From the NCBI GenBank assembly GCA_963677355.2, contig CAXXXQ010000001.1:434001-498000 (forward strand): a stretch of 64,000 nt of DNA, in the 5' to 3' direction. The stretch is from Thiomicrorhabdus sp963677355 (lineage in GTDB: Bacteria > Pseudomonadota > Gammaproteobacteria > Thiomicrospirales > Thiomicrospiraceae). The notes under the pieces are model-generated. The model was not told the origin of the DNA and did not search any database. It saw only the letters and a list, made by a program, of their open reading frames with translations. Position numbers and translations under genes: made by a program. Positions 7,851 through 17,654 of this stretch are shown piece after piece (positions within the stretch are counted from its first letter, which is position 1; every line of letters begins with the position of its first letter).

Positions 7851-8819
7851 TCATTTCGTTCTTTTATAAATATCCGCCAGATCTGGCGGCGGCTTACGGT
7901 AACGTTTATAACTCCACAGATACTGTTCCGGCGCAATATGAATACAGTTTTCCACCGCTTGATTCAAGGCGGTGGCTGCGACCTCCGCATCTTGGCTGTC
8001 AATACCTTGCGGTACCGGTAAAAAATTCAGACGATACCCTGCGGACAGACCCGGCAAGCGTTGCATTACGACACACACGCTTGCACTATTGGTTTTTTGC
8101 AGCAACTTGCTGAACAATGTCATGGTTCGAGCCGGGCGATTAAAAAACGGCGCATAGACACCGCCGCTTGCACCCGGATCTTGGTCGGGCAGAATTACGG
8201 TAACTTCGTTATTGGATAAGGCTTGCATCAAAGTTCGCACACCGCGGGCATCCGTCGGTGCCAGTTTGGCGCCGAAGCGCCCCCGGCTTTTAACCATAAA
8301 CGCTTCCACCGAAGGGACGTTAGGGGGACGGTATAAAAAAGTCGACGGATACCGAGTGGAAAGATAAGGTCCGATCAATTCCCAGTTACCGATATGCGGA
8401 GCAATAAAGATCACACCCTTATGTTGATTCAGAGCTGCATGCAGATGCTCTTCTCCGAATACCTCTTTGATGAGCTTTAATAACTTATCTTTTGGCCAGC
8501 ACCACATGGCTCCGAGTTCGGCAAATGTTTGGCTACAGGAGATCAGATTTTGCTTCAACAGTTTTTGACGTTCTGAAGCGGAAAGTTGCGGATACGCCAC
8601 TTGCAGATTTTTCAAAGCTACCCGACGGTGATCGTTAGGCAGCCAATAGCTAAGCAGGGCAAATCCTCGAGCCAGCAAACGCACGACACTCAATGGTAAC
8701 CAACTCAAGAAGACAATGAGTTTTTCAATCAGCCAACCTTGCCAGGCCTGACCTCCTGACTTATCTGCCAACTTATCTGCCGACTTATCTGCCGATTTAT
8801 CCGCCGTCTTCTTGCTCAT
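7851..8819 (-). CDS. LpxL/HtrB-like lipid A acyltransferase
   Basis: About 322 residues from the ATG at 8819. The frame is open further upstream, but that part would lie inside ttcA. It is a member of the lysophospholipid/lauroyl acyltransferase family, which adds secondary acyl chains to lipid A at the inner membrane. One N-terminal hydrophobic segment (LIEKLIVFLSWLPLSVVRLL) anchors it. The active-site motif is APHIGNWELIG (H-x4-E), and LYRPPN and DQDPGASGG follow as expected. The N-terminus carries a repetitive ADKSADKSADKLADKS stretch encoded by a 12 bp tandem repeat, unusual for the family. It lies one base after the ttcA stop, so the two genes are co-transcribed. Confidence 0.88.
   Translation of the reverse strand: MSKKTADKSADKSADKLADKSGGQAWQGWLIEKLIVFLSWLPLSVVRLLARGFALLSYWLPNDHRRVALKNLQVAYPQLSASERQKLLKQNLISCSQTFAELGAMWCWPKDKLLKLIKEVFGEEHLHAALNQHKGVIFIAPHIGNWELIGPYLSTRYPSTFLYRPPNVPSVEAFMVKSRGRFGAKLAPTDARGVRTLMQALSNNEVTVILPDQDPGASGGVYAPFFNRPARTMTLFSKLLQKTNSASVCVVMQRLPGLSAGYRLNFLPVPQGIDSQDAEVAATALNQAVENCIHIAPEQYLWSYKRYRKPPPDLADIYKRTK
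8758..8805. repeat. 12 bp tandem repeat, four copies
   Basis: GACTTATCTGCC is repeated four times with small changes (AAC in unit 2, GAT and a T-to-C in unit 4). It lies inside the acyltransferase gene and encodes GKSA/DKSA-type units on the minus strand. Because the unit is a multiple of three, copy-number change would keep the frame. Confidence 0.85.
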
Positions 8820-8820
8820 T

Positions 8821-9684
8821 TCAGGCGTCCGCTTGCTCTGTATCCAACCGTGCATCGCCTTCGTGATTATCATCGGCAATCAAGGGCTGCATCGCCGTCC
8901 ATAGATTGGCATAAAGATGTTTATTCTTCTTCTCCTGCTCCAGAAGAAGCTGCTTGGTTTCCGCCCGGGCCTGAGGTTTGGCATAACAAGCCGGACAGTT
9001 ATCCGGAATGATCGGCAAGTTGGCGTTAATGGCAAAATCACGGGTCTGGTTTTCACGCACTCGTACCAGCGGGCGGATAATGCGAACGTCGCCGTCATCA
9101 TTCAGATAATGCGCTTTCATGGTTCTAAGCTGTCCGGCATTAAAGGCAGACATAATGAAACTCTCCGCTAAATCATCCAAGTGCTGCGCCAGCGCCAATA
9201 CGTTATAACCTTCGCGACGGCAAACCGTATATAAAATTCCGCGTTTCTGACGGGCGCAAAAACTACAGAAAGAATCGCCTTTCATGCGCTCTTCCGCCAG
9301 CCCCACCATATCTTCGGATTCATAAAAATAGGGAACATCCATCTTGGCGCACCACTCTTTTAGCGGCGACGGATCAAAGCCTGGAATTTCGGGATCAATC
9401 GTGCAAGCTGCCAATTCGAATTTAACCGGCGCATGGCGTTGCAGATGTTTCAAAATGACGAGTAAACTCAACGAATCTTTGCCGCCGGACAGCCCCAACA
9501 GAACCCGATCACCGTCACGCAGCATCTTAAACTGCGCCATCGCACGCCCTACTGGTTTCATAATCGCCTTAGGCGGTTTAATCCAGTCTTTGGTACGTTC
9601 TTTCTTGCTCAGTTTTTTCTCGGTTTGTTCTTCAACGGGCTTTTCTTCAGCCATTGCCGCTTGATCGCTTACCATTGTTTTCAT
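8821..9684 (-). CDS. ttcA: tRNA 2-thiocytidine synthetase TtcA
   Basis: A 287-residue ATP-dependent enzyme that thiolates C32 of tRNA with help of a [4Fe-4S] cluster. The PP-loop GLSGGKDS is at about 63-70, and the two cysteine pairs that hold the cluster are CSFC (about 141-144) and CPAC (about 233-236). Slightly shorter than the E. coli protein and complete. The charged N-terminal extension up to about residue 35 is not conserved in the family. It is the first gene of a two-gene unit with the acyltransferase. Confidence 0.96.
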   Translation of the reverse strand: MKTMVSDQAAMAEEKPVEEQTEKKLSKKERTKDWIKPPKAIMKPVGRAMAQFKMLRDGDRVLLGLSGGKDSLSLLVILKHLQRHAPVKFELAACTIDPEIPGFDPSPLKEWCAKMDVPYFYESEDMVGLAEERMKGDSFCSFCARQKRGILYTVCRREGYNVLALAQHLDDLAESFIMSAFNAGQLRTMKAHYLNDDGDVRIIRPLVRVRENQTRDFAINANLPIIPDNCPACYAKPQARAETKQLLLEQEKKNKHLYANLWTAMQPLIADDNHEGDARLDTEQADA

Positions 9685-9915
9685 TCACTATTTTGTACAG
9701 ATTGAAATATTGCGCCTATTTTACACAACTCGGTCGTTTGCCGTACAAATCAAGCGGACTTTACAAAACCTAGCGAAATAAAAGCTTAAATATTAATGTA
9801 ATATTTTTACATTTACTTTATAAAAATAAGATTATATACTTATCATTAAATTTAACACTTCATAGATTAAATTAATTTATTAACACGCGCACCAGCTAAC
9901 GACAAGGGAAACAAA

Positions 9916-11148
9916 ATGAAAAGCAGACCTTTTGAACTACTCCATATTCTCGGAGCCTTGGGAGCGGGAGGCATGACCGCCTCTTTCTTCTTTGTGATCA
10001 ATTACATGACGCAACATCCGGGTGATGCATTTATCAGTTTTAATGTTTTGATGCAGAACTACATCGGCAAAACGGATGCTCTGTCCCTAATCATTCAAGT
10101 CTATATCGTGGCGGCCGTCGCTTCAGCGACTCTGCACTTTATCCTTCTAAAACGATGGTTCGAACGTTTTTTCATTTATAAAAAAACGCCGGCGTATCAA
10201 GAATTGGTTAACAGTAATCGTGAAGTACAACTCATGGCAATTCCCCTGACACTGAGCATGACCATGAATGTTTTTTTCATTTTAGGAGCGCTATTCATTC
10301 CCGGCCTGTTCTCGACCATTGAAGTGGCCGGCCTAAAGATGCAGTTGATCGACCCGATGTTTGCCATCGCCGGAATCTATTTTGCAGTTATGCTGATATT
10401 GGCTTTGAAATACTTCGGTAAATATTTCATGCGCCTGATTGACGGTGAGTTGGACTTTGTTACCAATGCCAACCTCTCTCAGCTATTGGCTATTTTCTCA
10501 TTCGGAATGATCGGTGTGGGCTTTGGCGCTTTAGGCTTTTCCAATATCGACGCAATTTCTTTCATCGGTTCCTCCATGGCCTATGCCGTGTTGGCGCTTA
10601 CCGTCACATTGTCGATTATCAAGTTCGTGCTCGGTTTTAAATCCATGTTTGAACACGGTATCAAACCGGCCGATACGGTGACCTTGCTGATCCCTATCAC
10701 CATTATCGCAATGCTCACCGTCGGTTCGGTACGGGCTGATTTAGGCATCATGAACGCATTGGAAATCGGCCGTGATACCACCTACCATTTAATACTCATC
10801 ACCATGGCGCTAGGATTAAGCCTGTTTGTGGCGAGCTTCGGTATCGCCGTAATGAGAAAGAAAGGTTTTTTCAAAAATCTAACCCAAGGGGAAAGCAACG
10901 CAGGCTCTTTAGCGTTGATCTGTCCGGGCTTTGCTTTGGAGGTGATTATGGTACAGTGGCTGGCGATCGGTTTGGTACACAGCAATTTAGTCACTCAAGG
11001 CAGCATGCTTTATTATGCGCTTTGGATTCCGATGCTCGCACTTCAGTGGATGACAATCTATTTCCTTTTCAAACTACTGAAACAACATAACTTCTTGAAA
11101 CTCAATGTAAAATGCATTAGACAACAAGGCATTAAACCCGTCTCTTGA
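9916..11148 (+). CDS. TsoY-like multi-spanning membrane protein
   Basis: A 410-residue integral membrane protein with about ten or eleven hydrophobic helices. From memory it resembles the family that databases call TsoY (seleno)proteins, found mainly in sulfur oxidisers, in which a redox residue can be Cys or selenocysteine. Here a Cys lies in LICPGFALEV (about residue 335), so this would be the Cys form. A substrate is not known. A fallback call is a TDT/SLAC1-like channel or transporter. Transcribed alone, with a strong terminator right after it. A 230 bp AT-rich leader precedes it. Confidence 0.55.
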   Translation: MKSRPFELLHILGALGAGGMTASFFFVINYMTQHPGDAFISFNVLMQNYIGKTDALSLIIQVYIVAAVASATLHFILLKRWFERFFIYKKTPAYQELVNSNREVQLMAIPLTLSMTMNVFFILGALFIPGLFSTIEVAGLKMQLIDPMFAIAGIYFAVMLILALKYFGKYFMRLIDGELDFVTNANLSQLLAIFSFGMIGVGFGALGFSNIDAISFIGSSMAYAVLALTVTLSIIKFVLGFKSMFEHGIKPADTVTLLIPITIIAMLTVGSVRADLGIMNALEIGRDTTYHLILITMALGLSLFVASFGIAVMRKKGFFKNLTQGESNAGSLALICPGFALEVIMVQWLAIGLVHSNLVTQGSMLYYALWIPMLALQWMTIYFLFKLLKQHNFLKLNVKCIRQQGIKPVS

Positions 11149-11175
11149 AAAACGTCGGGAATATAAATAGACATA

Positions 11176-11207
11176 AAAAAACGGGATTTCGATCCCGTTT
11201 TATTTTT
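11176..11207. terminator. Bidirectional rho-independent terminator
   Basis: A perfect ACGGGAT / ATCCCGT stem closed by a TTCG tetraloop, flanked by A- and T-runs. It serves both the TsoY-like gene and the convergent MOSC gene, whose stop codon lies in the right T-run. Confidence 0.92.
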
Positions 11208-11865
11208 TCTTCTCCAGCAAACTCAGCAATTCTTGCTGCCACGCTTTAGATATAGATGGATGTTTCGCCGCTTGTTCCATCACTTGCCATGGATCCTCGC
11301 CTTTACGATATTGTTTAGCAAGGAACAACTCTCTAATCGTCGTTCTTTGGAATCGTGAACAATCGCCGTTGCGGGTCAACCAGAGCACCCGATAGCCTTT
11401 TTTGATCGCCCCCTTGCCAAGCACTCGACAGTAAAAACCGACATGACCGCTTTCGGAATAGGACTTAAGAAACTCACCTTCTTTCCACTTCGAGTCGGTT
11501 GCAACCTGCTGATCCAGCTTCCAACACGGAGAGCGCGGCTGAGTGACTTCCAGAAGAACCGGGCCGATTTGCAACCGGTCTCCTAAACAGATTTCGGCTT
11601 CATCAATACCTTCGATGGTCAGGTTTTCGCCTAAATAGCCGTAAGGATGCTCCAGTTCATAACGCATGTAAGCCGAGCTAGGCAAGACCAGCACCGCTTT
11701 ATCTGCGCCACCGTGATTTTTCAGATCCGCCTGTTCGTCACCGGCTAAACCTAACTCGTCGATATCAATCAAGGTATCAACCTGAGATTTATTGATTGCC
11801 GTGGCCGTGCCTCCGCGCCATGGTTGCTCTGCAATTTTTCCGATATTGACCGCAACCACTCGCAT
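11200..11865 (-). CDS. MOSC domain protein (YiiM-like)
   Basis: A 221-residue protein of the MOSC plus 3-alpha type. MOSC domains come from molybdenum-cofactor sulfurases, and YiiM-type members reduce N-hydroxylated compounds with molybdenum cofactor. Visible signatures are GLAGDEQADLKNHGGADKAV, PYGYLGENLTIEG and the PRSPCWKLD segment with the conserved Cys. The C-terminal helical part runs from about 165. The start is set by AAGGAGA just upstream. Third gene of a trmA - tauE - MOSC unit, 24 bp after tauE. Confidence 0.9.
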   Translation of the reverse strand: MRVVAVNIGKIAEQPWRGGTATAINKSQVDTLIDIDELGLAGDEQADLKNHGGADKAVLVLPSSAYMRYELEHPYGYLGENLTIEGIDEAEICLGDRLQIGPVLLEVTQPRSPCWKLDQQVATDSKWKEGEFLKSYSESGHVGFYCRVLGKGAIKKGYRVLWLTRNGDCSRFQRTTIRELFLAKQYRKGEDPWQVMEQAAKHPSISKAWQQELLSLLEKKK

Positions 11866-11889
11866 CTGACGTTCTCCTTAGCTATCGGC

Positions 11890-12657
11890 CTACAACAAGG
11901 TGGGAATACTCTTATAAAGAATAAATACGCCCATTAGTACTAGAAAGACGGCAAAACCCTGTTTCAGCTGATTCTGATCGATTTTATTGCTGATTTTATG
12001 GCCTAGCCACCCTCCCATAATACCGATAACGGAGAAGATCGCAATGATATTCCAATCAATGCTGAGTTGAAGCGCTTCCAGAACACTTAAATACTCGAAA
12101 AAACCGGCAAAAGACTTAACCGCAATAATGACCAAACTGGTTCCGACCGCCAAGCGCATGGAAAGACCGCCAAGCAGAACCAGAGCAGGAATAATCAGGA
12201 ATCCGCCGCCAACACCGACTAGCCCGGTTACTCCACCGACAATAAAGCCGTCGATCATGATTTTATACATGGCTCTTTCCGCATGGTCGTTTTCAGAGTC
12301 TTTCAAGTCCATCGGCTTGAACATCAGATAAGAGGCCACCAGCATCAGCGCGGCAAAGATCAACATCTGAATCGCATCGCTGACAAAGTGTGCCAACCAA
12401 GCACCGGCAATCGCCCCCGCCATTCCCGGCAAACCGAATAGAACGACCGTGCGCCATTTAACCAACTTCTGGCGGGCGTAAGGAATGGCGGAGAACAAAC
12501 TGATAATCCCGACAATCATCAAGGAACCGGCAATCGCCACCTTGGTCTCCTGGCCGACCAGATAAGTCAAAACCGGCACGGTCAGAATCGAACCGCCGGA
12601 ACCGAGCAGACCTAAAGTTAAACCGATAAACAGAGCACCAAGCCAAGCTAAAATCAT
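11890..12657 (-). CDS. TauE/SafE family sulfite exporter-like protein
   Basis: A 255-residue membrane protein with about eight helices in two halves, each with a glycine-rich LGSGGSIL / VGVGGGFL motif (about 18-25 and 146-153) typical of TauE/SafE (COG0730). Members export organosulfur compounds or sulfite. In a sulfur-oxidising cell, sulfite export would be a natural role, but the substrate cannot be read from the sequence. It starts 4 bp after the trmA stop, with its ribosome-binding site AAAGGA inside the end of trmA. Confidence 0.88.
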   Translation of the reverse strand: MILAWLGALFIGLTLGLLGSGGSILTVPVLTYLVGQETKVAIAGSLMIVGIISLFSAIPYARQKLVKWRTVVLFGLPGMAGAIAGAWLAHFVSDAIQMLIFAALMLVASYLMFKPMDLKDSENDHAERAMYKIMIDGFIVGGVTGLVGVGGGFLIIPALVLLGGLSMRLAVGTSLVIIAVKSFAGFFEYLSVLEALQLSIDWNIIAIFSVIGIMGGWLGHKISNKIDQNQLKQGFAVFLVLMGVFILYKSIPTLL

Positions 12658-12661
12658 TTAC

Positions 12662-13759
12662 TTATCCTTTTCTTTTCAAAAAGACACCGCTTTCGATGTG
12701 ATGTGTATAAGGAAACTGATCGAATAGCGCCGTTTCGACAATATCGTGTGTCTGGGTGATCGATTGCAAATCGTGCGCTAAGGTTTCAGGATTACAGGAG
12801 ATATAGATAATGCGATCAAATTCGGTGACCATGCGACGGGTCAGATCATCCAGCCCGGAACGCGGCGGGTCGACAAAAATGGTTTGAAAATCATAATCGC
12901 CAAGCTCTACTTCTTTCATACGGAAGAACTCGCGCTGTCCCGCCAAAGCTTGGCTAATCTCTTCCGCCGCCATCTTAACTACGGTGACATTATCGACCTG
13001 ATTGGCCGCAATATTGTATTGGGCCGACGCAACCGAAGTTTTCGAAATCTCGGTCGCCAGCACACGGTCATAACACTCCGCCAAAGCAATGGAAAAATGA
13101 CCGTTACCGCAATACAGCTCAATCAGATCACCGCTCGCGTCTTGCGACATCTTGCGTGCCCAATGCAACATATTCTGCGCCATCGCCGCATTCGGCTGGG
13201 TAAAACTGTTCTCGATCTGCTGGTAGATAAATTTTTTACCATCCACCTGCAACTCTTCGACCACAAAGTCCTGATCCAGAGTAATTTTCTGTTTACGGGC
13301 ACGACCGATAATATGAGTGATCGGCAAATTCTGTTTCAAGACTTGTGCCGCTTGCAGCCAATCGGCGTCACCATCAATCAGCTTGCGGTAAATTAAGGTC
13401 ACCAACATCTGACCGCTTAACGTTGCTAAAAAATCGACCTGAAACAATCCTTTTCTCAAAACCGGCGTTTTGACGATTTCGGCCATCAGCTTCGGCATTA
13501 GATCGGCAATCGATTCAAGCGCCATCGGACACTGTTTAATCTTGACCTTCTCTTTGGTCTCTTGATTGAACATCACGTAATCGGTTTCATCTTCATCATG
13601 CCAAACACGAAATTCGGCACGCGCCCGATAGTGTTCCGGACGGGAGGCAAAAACACTCTGCGGCTTCGCTTGAGCTGTTTCCGGCAATAGCGCATTCAGG
13701 TTTTTCACCTTATCGGCAAGCTGTTGATCATATTGTTCAGGAAAGACTTGGCAGAGCAT
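12662..13759 (-). CDS. trmA: tRNA (uracil-54-C5) methyltransferase TrmA
   Basis: A 365-residue SAM-dependent enzyme making ribothymidine-54 in the tRNA T-loop. It shows the SAM motif LIELYCGNGHFSIALA (about 215-230), the FVDPPRSGLD motif (about 298) and the catalytic nucleophile Cys in YISCNPETLAHDL (about 323), with the general-base Glu near the C-terminus (HIESGVFLKR). There is no TRAM domain and no cysteine cluster, so it is TrmA and not RlmD or RlmC. First gene of the trmA - tauE - MOSC unit and divergent from metH. Confidence 0.96.
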   Translation of the reverse strand: MLCQVFPEQYDQQLADKVKNLNALLPETAQAKPQSVFASRPEHYRARAEFRVWHDEDETDYVMFNQETKEKVKIKQCPMALESIADLMPKLMAEIVKTPVLRKGLFQVDFLATLSGQMLVTLIYRKLIDGDADWLQAAQVLKQNLPITHIIGRARKQKITLDQDFVVEELQVDGKKFIYQQIENSFTQPNAAMAQNMLHWARKMSQDASGDLIELYCGNGHFSIALAECYDRVLATEISKTSVASAQYNIAANQVDNVTVVKMAAEEISQALAGQREFFRMKEVELGDYDFQTIFVDPPRSGLDDLTRRMVTEFDRIIYISCNPETLAHDLQSITQTHDIVETALFDQFPYTHHIESGVFLKRKG

Positions 13760-13926
13760 ATTGATTTTTGAAAACCCGAAATTGAATTAAACGCGGCAAT
13801 TATACTCGATTCACCTGCAAGATACCCTCCAAGTTAGCTATAGCAAGCATTGCTCAATATTAGTGCTTAATTAACAAATCGGGTAGAATACCCGGTTTAG
13901 TAAAACAAACGTAATCGGCCGCAACA

Positions 13927-16900
13927 ATGACAGATAGAACACAACGTCTACAAACTTTACGCAACCTACTGGCAGAACGCGTCGTCGTTCTCGATGGTGC
14001 CATGGGTACTATGATTCAGAACCTGAATCTGACTGAGGAAGATTTCCGCGGAGAGCGTTTTGCCGACTATCACATGGATATCAAAGGCAACAACGACATT
14101 CTGGTCATCACCAAACCGGAAGTGATTCGCAATATCCATCTTGAGTTCTTGCGTAAAGGCGCCGATATTCTTGAAACCAACTCGTTTAACGCCACGACTA
14201 TTGCGCAAGCCGATTACGACATGGAAGACTATGTCAGCGAAATCAATCTGGCCGCCGCTAAAGTAGCGCGCGAAGCTTGTGATATTGCCGAGCAGGAAGA
14301 CGGCAAACCACGTTTTGTCACCGGTGTTTTAGGGCCGACTAACCGCACCGCGTCGATTTCGCCGGACGTAAACGATCCCGGTTACCGTAACACCTCGTTC
14401 GACGAACTGGTCACTGCTTATAAACAGGCAACCCATGCGCTATTGGAAGGTGGCGTCGATACCATTCTGATTGAAACCATTTTCGATACATTGAATGCCA
14501 AAGCCGCGATCTTCGCTGTTAAAGAAGTGGAACAAGAAGTCGGCTATGAGGTTCCTATACAGTTATCCGGAACCATCACCGACGCTTCCGGACGTACGCT
14601 TTCAGGGCAAACCACTGAAGCCTTCTATAATGCTGTCGCTCATGCCGAGCCGCTGTCGGTCGGTTTGAACTGTGCCTTGGGGCCTGAAGAACTGCGTCCT
14701 TATGTACAAGAATTGAGCCGAGTTTGCGAAACCTATGTTTCCGTTCACCCAAATGCCGGTCTGCCGAACGAATTCGGTGAATATGATGAAACCCCGGAAC
14801 AGATGGCTGCGGAAATCAAACACTGGGCGGAACACGGCTGGATCAATATCATCGGTGGTTGTTGCGGTACTACACCGGATCACGTCCAGGCCATGGCCGA
14901 AGCGGCTTTAAAACATCCGCGTCGTGAACTACCGGAAGTCGCCGTCGCTTGCCGCCTATCCGGCTTGGAACCGCTGAATATCGATGAAGAGTCGCTGTTC
15001 GTCAACGTCGGTGAACGTAACAACGTCACCGGTTCGGCTAAATTCAAACGCCTGATTATCGAAGAGAACTACGACGAAGCGATTGAGATCGCCGTCAAAC
15101 AGGTAGAAGACGGTGCGCAGATCATCGACGTGAATATGGATGAAGGGATGCTGGATGCCAAAGCATGCATGGTGCGCTTCCTGAATCTGCTGGCCTCCGA
15201 GCCGGAAGCGTCGCGTGTACCGATTATGATCGACTCCTCAAAGTGGGAGGTTATCGAAGCCGGTCTGAAATGTATTCAAGGTAAAGGGGTGGTCAACTCC
15301 ATCTCTTTGAAAGAGGGTGAAGAAGCCTTTATTCACCATGCCAAGCTGGTGAAAAAGTACGGTGCCGCCGCTATTATCATGGCCTTTGATGAAGACGGTC
15401 AGGCGGATACCTTAGAGCGTAAAATCGAAATCTGTGAACGTTCCTATCGTGTACTGGTCGATAAGGTCGGATTCCTACCGAAAGACATTATCTTCGACCC
15501 GAACATCTTCGCAGTGGCCACCGGAATTGAAGAACACAACAATTACGGTCTGGACTTCATCAATGCCGTGACTTGGATTAAAGCCAACCTGCCGCACGCC
15601 AAGATTTCCGGCGGGGTTTCCAACGTTTCTTTCTCGTTCCGCGGTAACAACCCTGTGCGTGAAGCGATTCACTCGGTATTCCTGTACTACGCCATCAAAG
15701 AAGGCATGGACATGGGTATCGTCAACGCTGGGCAGATGGCGATTTACGATGACCTGCCGGAAAAACTGCGTCTGGCAGTGGAAGATGTCATTCTGAACAA
15801 AGACCCGGAAGCCGGTGAACGCCTGCTGGAAGTGGCCGAAGAATTCCGTGGCGACGGTTCCGCGGCGGGTAAAGTAGCCGATACCGCGTGGCGTGAAGCG
15901 TCGGTGGAAAAACGTCTTGAGCATGCGCTGGTCAAAGGGATTACCGACTTTATCGAAGCCGACACCGAAGAAGCCTATCAAAAACTAGGCTCAGGTCTGG
16001 CGGTAATTGAAGGCCCGTTAATGGATGGCATGAACGTGGTCGGTGATCTGTTCGGTTCAGGGAAAATGTTCCTGCCGCAGGTGGTGAAATCGGCACGTGT
16101 CATGAAGCGTGCCGTGGCTTATCTTGACCCTTATCTGCTGGCGGCGAAAACCGAAGGTCAGCAGCAAGGTAAGATTGTCATGGCCACCGTTAAAGGTGAC
16201 GTCCACGATATCGGTAAAAACATTGTCGGCGTGGTACTGCAATGTAACAACTTCGAGGTCATTGATCTGGGTGTGATGGTGCCGGCCGAGAAGATTCTGG
16301 ATACCGCTGTTGCTGAAGGCGCGAATGTCATCGGGCTTTCCGGTCTGATTACTCCGTCACTGGAAGAGATGGTCAATGTCGCTAAACTGATGAAAGAGCG
16401 CGGCATGAACTTGCCGCTGCTTATCGGTGGTGCCACCACTTCCAAGGCGCATACCGCGGTCAAAATCGAACCGCAATACGATCACCCTGTGGTCTATGTT
16501 AAAGATGCCTCGCGTGCAGTCGGTGTCGCGCAGAGCTTGATTTCAAATGACCTGAAAGCGGACTTCGCCGCCAAGATTCGCGAAGAATACGAGCAGGTGC
16601 GTGAAGAGCGTAAAGCGCGTGCCAAACAGGTTAAACGAGTACCGATCAACAAAGCGCGTGAAAACCGCATCGAGATCGATTGGAACGGTTATCAGCCGGT
16701 TAAACCGTCTTTCCTCGGTTCACGTGTCATTGAAGATTACCCGCTGGAAAAACTGCTGGAACGTTTCGACTGGTCGCCGTTCTTCCAGTCTTGGGAACTG
16801 CACGGTCTATTCCCGCGTATTCTCGACGATAAACTGGTCGGTGAAGAAGCGCGTAAAGTCTATGCCGATGCCAAAGCGATGCTGGAAAAAATCATCTCTG

Positions 16901-17631
16901 AGAAATGGCTGACCGCCAAAGCGGTGTACGGTTTCTACCCTGCCAATGCAATCGGCGATGACATTGAAGTTTATACCGACGAGTCGCGCACTGAAGTGTT
17001 GACCGTACTGCACAACCTGCGTCAACAAGCGGAGAAAAAGCGCGGTGGTTATAACCAATGTCTATCTGATTATGTTGCTCCGAAAGAAACCGGAATTGCC
17101 GATTATATTGGTCTATTCGCGGTTTCCGGCGGTATCGGCTGTGATGAAAAAGTCGCCGAGTTTGAAGCAGAACACGATGACTATAAATCCATTATGCTGA
17201 AAGCACTGGCAGACCGTTTTGCCGAAGCCTTTGCCGAAACTTTGCATGAGCTGGTGCGTAAAGAAGAATGGAGGTATGCGCCGGACGAGAACTTGGACAA
17301 TGAAGAGCTGATTAAAGAGAAATACCAAGGGATTCGCCCTGCGCCAGGTTACCCAGCATGCCCTGAACATACTGAAAAAGGCACGATTTGGGAACTGCTG
17401 AAACCATCCGAAAGCATTGGTTTAGATTTGACTTCAAGTTATGCGATGACCCCAACCGCAGCGGTTTCTGGAGTGTATTTCTCACATCCTGAATCCAAGT
17501 ATTTTGGTGTGGGTTCTTTAGGTCGAGATCAGGTGGAAGACTATGCGAAGCGTAAGAAGTGGAGTGTAGAAGAAGCCGAGAAATGGTTGGCGCCGAATCT
17601 AGGTTACGATCCGGAGGATTTTGCGCAGTAA
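13927..17631 (+). CDS. metH: Cobalamin-dependent methionine synthase MetH
   Basis: A 1,234-residue, full-length enzyme that moves a methyl group from methyl-tetrahydrofolate to homocysteine through cobalamin. The homocysteine domain has zinc ligands near Cys249 (GLNCALG) and Cys312/313 (GGCCGTT). A pterin-binding domain (about 350-640) follows, then the cobalamin cap and the Rossmann domain with the lower ligand His760 in DVHDIGK. The C-terminal reactivation domain has the RPAPGYPACPEH motif. The gene is richer in GC and codon-biased, as expected for a highly expressed core gene. The 167 bp leader is too short for a typical cobalamin riboswitch and none was recognised. It does hold a small CGGGTA-GAA-TACCCG hairpin at 13880-13894. 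Confidence 0.98.
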   Translation: MTDRTQRLQTLRNLLAERVVVLDGAMGTMIQNLNLTEEDFRGERFADYHMDIKGNNDILVITKPEVIRNIHLEFLRKGADILETNSFNATTIAQADYDMEDYVSEINLAAAKVAREACDIAEQEDGKPRFVTGVLGPTNRTASISPDVNDPGYRNTSFDELVTAYKQATHALLEGGVDTILIETIFDTLNAKAAIFAVKEVEQEVGYEVPIQLSGTITDASGRTLSGQTTEAFYNAVAHAEPLSVGLNCALGPEELRPYVQELSRVCETYVSVHPNAGLPNEFGEYDETPEQMAAEIKHWAEHGWINIIGGCCGTTPDHVQAMAEAALKHPRRELPEVAVACRLSGLEPLNIDEESLFVNVGERNNVTGSAKFKRLIIEENYDEAIEIAVKQVEDGAQIIDVNMDEGMLDAKACMVRFLNLLASEPEASRVPIMIDSSKWEVIEAGLKCIQGKGVVNSISLKEGEEAFIHHAKLVKKYGAAAIIMAFDEDGQADTLERKIEICERSYRVLVDKVGFLPKDIIFDPNIFAVATGIEEHNNYGLDFINAVTWIKANLPHAKISGGVSNVSFSFRGNNPVREAIHSVFLYYAIKEGMDMGIVNAGQMAIYDDLPEKLRLAVEDVILNKDPEAGERLLEVAEEFRGDGSAAGKVADTAWREASVEKRLEHALVKGITDFIEADTEEAYQKLGSGLAVIEGPLMDGMNVVGDLFGSGKMFLPQVVKSARVMKRAVAYLDPYLLAAKTEGQQQGKIVMATVKGDVHDIGKNIVGVVLQCNNFEVIDLGVMVPAEKILDTAVAEGANVIGLSGLITPSLEEMVNVAKLMKERGMNLPLLIGGATTSKAHTAVKIEPQYDHPVVYVKDASRAVGVAQSLISNDLKADFAAKIREEYEQVREERKARAKQVKRVPINKARENRIEIDWNGYQPVKPSFLGSRVIEDYPLEKLLERFDWSPFFQSWELHGLFPRILDDKLVGEEARKVYADAKAMLEKIISEKWLTAKAVYGFYPANAIGDDIEVYTDESRTEVLTVLHNLRQQAEKKRGGYNQCLSDYVAPKETGIADYIGLFAVSGGIGCDEKVAEFEAEHDDYKSIMLKALADRFAEAFAETLHELVRKEEWRYAPDENLDNEELIKEKYQGIRPAPGYPACPEHTEKGTIWELLKPSESIGLDLTSSYAMTPTAAVSGVYFSHPESKYFGVGSLGRDQVEDYAKRKKWSVEEAEKWLAPNLGYDPEDFAQ

Positions 17632-17654
17632 TTATTACACTTAACAGATGAAAA

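Noticed and set aside
8820..8879. Longer start for the LpxL-like acyltransferase inside ttcA
   Set aside because: It would overlap the ttcA end by about 59 bp; the ATG at 8819, one base after the ttcA stop, is the natural start.
13760..13926. Cobalamin or SAM riboswitch before metH
   Set aside because: Only 167 bp, shared with the trmA promoter side; no B12-box or SAM-box motif seen, only a small 6 bp hairpin.
15475..15981. 168-residue antisense frame inside metH
   Set aside because: It is a shadow of metH codon bias; the metH frame has all catalytic motifs and the antisense one has no recognisable family.
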